64,000 nt of DNA from Streptobacillus ratti (GTDB lineage: Bacteria > Fusobacteriota > Fusobacteriia > Fusobacteriales > Leptotrichiaceae): contig NZ_LKKW01000002.1 of NCBI RefSeq assembly GCF_001891165.1, positions 24,714-88,713 of the forward strand, in the 5' to 3' direction. Within the stretch, counting starts at the first letter, position 1, and every line of letters begins with the position of its first letter. The position numbers and the translations under genes are program-made. Below, piece by piece: positions 61,497 through 64,000 of the stretch. Under the pieces are notes generated by a model, which saw nothing but the letters and a program-made list of their open reading frames with translations, did not search any database and had not been told where the DNA came from.

Positions 61497-63695
61497 TTAC
61501 TCTCCTTCATTTGAATTTTCTTCTTTAACTTCTTCCTTTTCTATCAATGCTTTCATACTTAAACTAAATTTATTATTATCTTCTAAAGCAATAACCTTAA
61601 CATCAACTATATCATCAACTTTTAAAACATCTTCAACTTGTTTAATTCTCTTATGTGATATTTCAGATATATGCAATAATCCCTCAGTTCCTGGTACAAT
61701 TTCAACAAAAGCTCCAAATTTTGCAAGTTTAGTAATTCTACCTTTATACACCTTATCTAATTCAACTGTAAGTGTATATTGTGTTACAAGTTCAAATGCT
61801 CTATTCATCATTTCTTGGTCTACACCAAATATTGCTACTCTTCCATCATCTTCAACATCAATTTTAACTCCAGTTTCTTCAATAATAGATTTAATTACCT
61901 TACCTGCTGGTCCTATTAATGCTGCTATTTTACTTGGATCTATTCTTAAATTAATTATCTTAGGTGCATTTTCTGGTAAGTTTGGTCTTGGTTCTTCTAT
62001 AGTAGCTTCCATAACCTCTATAATGTGCATTCTTCCTTTATGTGCTTGAGTCAATGCTATTTCCATTATTTCTTTGTTAATACCCTCTATTTTAATATCC
62101 ATTTGTATAGCAGTAATACCTTTCTTAGTTCCTGCTACTTTAAAGTCCATATCTCCTAAATGATCTTCTAACCCTTGAATATCTGTAAGTACTGTAAAGT
62201 TTTCTTCTTCCTTAATTAATCCCATTGCAATACCTGCCACAGTTCCTCTTATAGGGACACCTGCTGCCATTAATGCAAGAGAACCACCACATATAGAAGC
62301 TTGAGATGATGACCCATTAGATTCTGTTATTTCAGATACTAATCTAACTGTATATGGAAAATCATCAACTGATGGCATTACTGCTTTAAGTGCTCTTTCT
62401 GCTAAATTACCATGTCCTAATTCTCTTCTTCCAGGAGCTCTCATAAATCCTGCTTCACCAACTGAAAATGGTGGGAAATTATAGTGTAGGAAAAACTTCT
62501 TATTATATTCTCCTTCCATACCATCTATAATTTGCTCATCTTCTTTAGAACCTAAAGTTGCAGTAACTAAAGCTTGAGTTTCTCCACGAGTAAATAATGC
62601 TGAACCATGTGGCATTTTTAACACATCAATTTGAGCATTTAATGGTCTTATTTCATCAATTTTTCTTCCGTCTGCCCTATATTTATCAAATATTATTAAT
62701 TCTCTTACTATTTTCTTTTCTAAATCATGATAATATTTTTTAAATTCTTTAACTAATTCATCTAAAGATTTTTCTTTATTTTCTCCAATTAATTCTAATA
62801 ATCTTTCTTCTTCTGTTTTTTCTTTTGATAAAATTTCTTTTGCTATTTCTAATTTAAATGTAGAAAGTAAGCTTTCACATAAATTATCTATAGCTTCATA
62901 TTTTTCTAATTTACCTGGTACTAAAATAGCATTTTTTAATTCACCTTGATATTTATCTAAAAAAGATGTTACTCTTTCATCATAATTCACACCATTAAAT
63001 TCCATTTTTTCAATATTTAATGTATTTAAAATAGCTTCTTGTTGTTCACATATTTTCTTAATTTCTTCATGTCCTAACATAATAGCATTTAACATTTCTT
63101 CTTCACTTACTTCATTAGCTCCTGCCTCAACCATAGTTATTGCACTCTTAGTTCCTGCAACAGATAAGTAAATATCCATGCTATCTCTTTGGTCTTTATT
63201 TGGATTAATAATATATTCTCCATTCATATATCCTACAGTAAGTCCTGCAACTGGTCCACCAAATGGAATATCTGATAACCCTAAAGCAAATGATACCCCT
63301 ATAGTAGATATATCTTCTGGCATATTAACACCATCAAAACTAACTACATTAATTACTACATGTACTGCATTAAAAAATCCTTCTGGGAATAAAGGTCTTA
63401 TTGGTCTATCAATTAATCTTGAAATTAAAACTTCTTCTGTTGATGGTTTAGATTCACGTTTTATAAATCCACCTGGGAATTTACCTGTAGCATAAAATTT
63501 TTCAATATAGTCTACAGTTAATGGGAAAAAATCTTGCCCATCTCTTACTTCTTTACTTCTAGTAGCTGTAACAAGTACTGTTGTTCCTCCACTAGTTACT
63601 AAAACAGACCCACCTGCTTGTCTTGCAATTTCTCCTGTTTCAATTTTCACTTCTTTTCCTGATACATCTAAAATGTAAGTTTTCTTATCAAACAT
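61497..63695 (-). CDS. pnp: Polyribonucleotide nucleotidyltransferase
   Basis: 3'-5' phosphorolytic exoribonuclease. 732 aa, full length. Two RNase PH-like domains (about 10-220 and 330-550): FPGGFIKRE near 75 and GTKKGITAIQMDIKIEG (second domain, key Asp pair) are family signatures. The KH domain has IAALIGPAGKVIKSI near 597 and the S1 domain KVYKGRITKLAKFGAFVEI near 655. It ends in an acidic tail. First gene of a long operon; the leader carries a long hairpin that may mediate autoregulation. Confidence 0.97.
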   Translation of the reverse strand: MFDKKTYILDVSGKEVKIETGEIARQAGGSVLVTSGGTTVLVTATRSKEVRDGQDFFPLTVDYIEKFYATGKFPGGFIKRESKPSTEEVLISRLIDRPIRPLFPEGFFNAVHVVINVVSFDGVNMPEDISTIGVSFALGLSDIPFGGPVAGLTVGYMNGEYIINPNKDQRDSMDIYLSVAGTKSAITMVEAGANEVSEEEMLNAIMLGHEEIKKICEQQEAILNTLNIEKMEFNGVNYDERVTSFLDKYQGELKNAILVPGKLEKYEAIDNLCESLLSTFKLEIAKEILSKEKTEEERLLELIGENKEKSLDELVKEFKKYYHDLEKKIVRELIIFDKYRADGRKIDEIRPLNAQIDVLKMPHGSALFTRGETQALVTATLGSKEDEQIIDGMEGEYNKKFFLHYNFPPFSVGEAGFMRAPGRRELGHGNLAERALKAVMPSVDDFPYTVRLVSEITESNGSSSQASICGGSLALMAAGVPIRGTVAGIAMGLIKEEENFTVLTDIQGLEDHLGDMDFKVAGTKKGITAIQMDIKIEGINKEIMEIALTQAHKGRMHIIEVMEATIEEPRPNLPENAPKIINLRIDPSKIAALIGPAGKVIKSIIEETGVKIDVEDDGRVAIFGVDQEMMNRAFELVTQYTLTVELDKVYKGRITKLAKFGAFVEIVPGTEGLLHISEISHKRIKQVEDVLKVDDIVDVKVIALEDNNKFSLSMKALIEKEEVKEENSNEGE

Positions 63696-63720
63696 TTTGT
63701 CCTCCTATTTTATATTTTAT

Positions 63721-63787
63721 AAGAGTGAGCAAATAACATTAAAAAACTCTTATTAAAAAGTCCTTTAAAATTACTTACTCCACTCTT
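63721..63787 (-). promoter_or_regulatory. Long hairpin at the 5' end of the pnp leader
   Basis: In the minus-strand RNA, arm 63787-63771 pairs with arm 63736-63721: AAGAGUG plus AGUAAGUAA-type sequence against UUAUUUGCUCACUCUU, 16 bp with two G-U pairs and one bulged G. The stem starts about 6 nt after the predicted transcription start and ends 25 nt before the pnp start codon. Confidence 0.65.
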
Positions 63788-63800
63788 TTTACTATTCTAT

Positions 63801-63829
63801 ATTTTATCATATTTTTATTGATTTTTCAA
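63801..63829 (-). promoter_or_regulatory. pnp: pnp promoter
   Basis: Minus strand TTGAAA (63829-63824), 17 bp, TAAAAT (63806-63801). Confidence 0.7.
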
Positions 63830-63857
63830 ATAAACAAATAATCGGTGTATCCCCCTT

Positions 63858-64000
63858 CCTAAATTCCAAAAGTAAATGTCCAAAAAAGTAATTGAAAAAA
63901 AATAGGATATACAGTACAATCATAAATGACCAAATCTATTGAAAGGAACTGTATACCCATGACTAATAATAACACATTTTTTAAAATTAATAAAGAAGAA
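63858..64000 (+). mobile_element. IS30-family insertion sequence, second copy, left end only
   Basis: Begins CCTAAATTCCAAAAGTAAAT, matching the inverted repeat at 29851 except for one base. About ten differences in 143 bp from the first copy. It runs off the window, so completeness is unknown. Inserted 29 bp upstream of the pnp -35 box. Confidence 0.88.
63959..64000 (+). CDS. IS30-family transposase, partial (N-terminus)
   Basis: First 14 codons (MTNNNTFFKINKEE) of the transposase of the second IS copy, aligned with the start chosen in the complete copy at 29952. Cut by the window edge. An upstream in-frame ATG at 63926 exists as in the first copy. Confidence 0.75.
   Translation, partial: MTNNNTFFKINKEE

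Overview
The window is strongly AT-rich (codons dominated by AAA, GAA, ATA, TTA) and has a diderm envelope: lipoproteins, 8-stranded outer-membrane barrels and YadA-type trimeric autotransporters. Gene density is high, operons are tight, and TAATG or ATGA stop/start overlaps recur. Together with DAP-pathway genes, PTS IIA-Glc, maltodextrin uptake and an IS30-family element, this points to the Fusobacteriota, family Leptotrichiaceae. A Streptobacillus or Sneathia-like genome is my best guess. It is an inference from protein character, not from a database match. The genome uses the standard bacterial code: TGA ends real genes here (for example at 8865-8867).

Layout. 1-5509 (minus): secreted DNase I-like protein and MATE pump, then dgt - TrmB-like regulator - PDZ-less site-2 protease - trmL (cut by the window edge). 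5603-6175: efp with its own promoter and terminator. 6237-11840 (minus): lysC - lipoprotein - GH114/TM1410-like protein - dapA - dapF - asd, a lysine/DAP operon with two envelope genes inside it; dapB is separate at 14279. 11982-14230 (plus): MORN-repeat protein, CoA-disulfide-reductase-like flavoenzyme and tRNA-Thr(TGT). 14279-17119 (minus): MATE - SDR - dapB. 17244-18356 (plus): orphan anSME-like radical SAM enzyme.

18474-36925 is an alpha-glucan locus, all minus strand. malR-malQ-pulA and a second malE sit on the right and malE-orf-malF-malG-malK on the left. Two tandem ABC-2 exporter modules (six genes) and an IS30-family element lie between them. Both malE copies have the same promoter layout and an identical 14-bp LacI-family operator, and malR carries a degenerate copy at its own start site. 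The inferred circuit is oligosaccharide binding and import, cytoplasmic processing by PulA and MalQ, and MalR control.

37161-40188 (plus): alaS-ruvX. 40391-44540 (plus): a decayed trimeric autotransporter next to an intact paralogue. 44598-50348 (minus): pfkA-pyk, then recR-metK-peptide-binding lipoprotein. 50461-52760 (minus): four tandem paralogous small outer-membrane proteins. Their shared promoter has a 10-bp G tract exactly between the -35 and -10 boxes, a classic phase-variation design and the most striking signal in the window. 52933-63695 (minus): a long apparent operon pnp-pgsA-Ca2+ ATPase-TPR lipoprotein-two small membrane proteins-D,D-carboxypeptidase-lgt-trpS-lipoprotein-crr, with a long hairpin at the 5' end of the pnp leader. 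63858-64000: left end of a second IS30-family copy.

No CRISPR array, rRNA or prophage was seen, and no gene-free stretch exceeds 300 bases.
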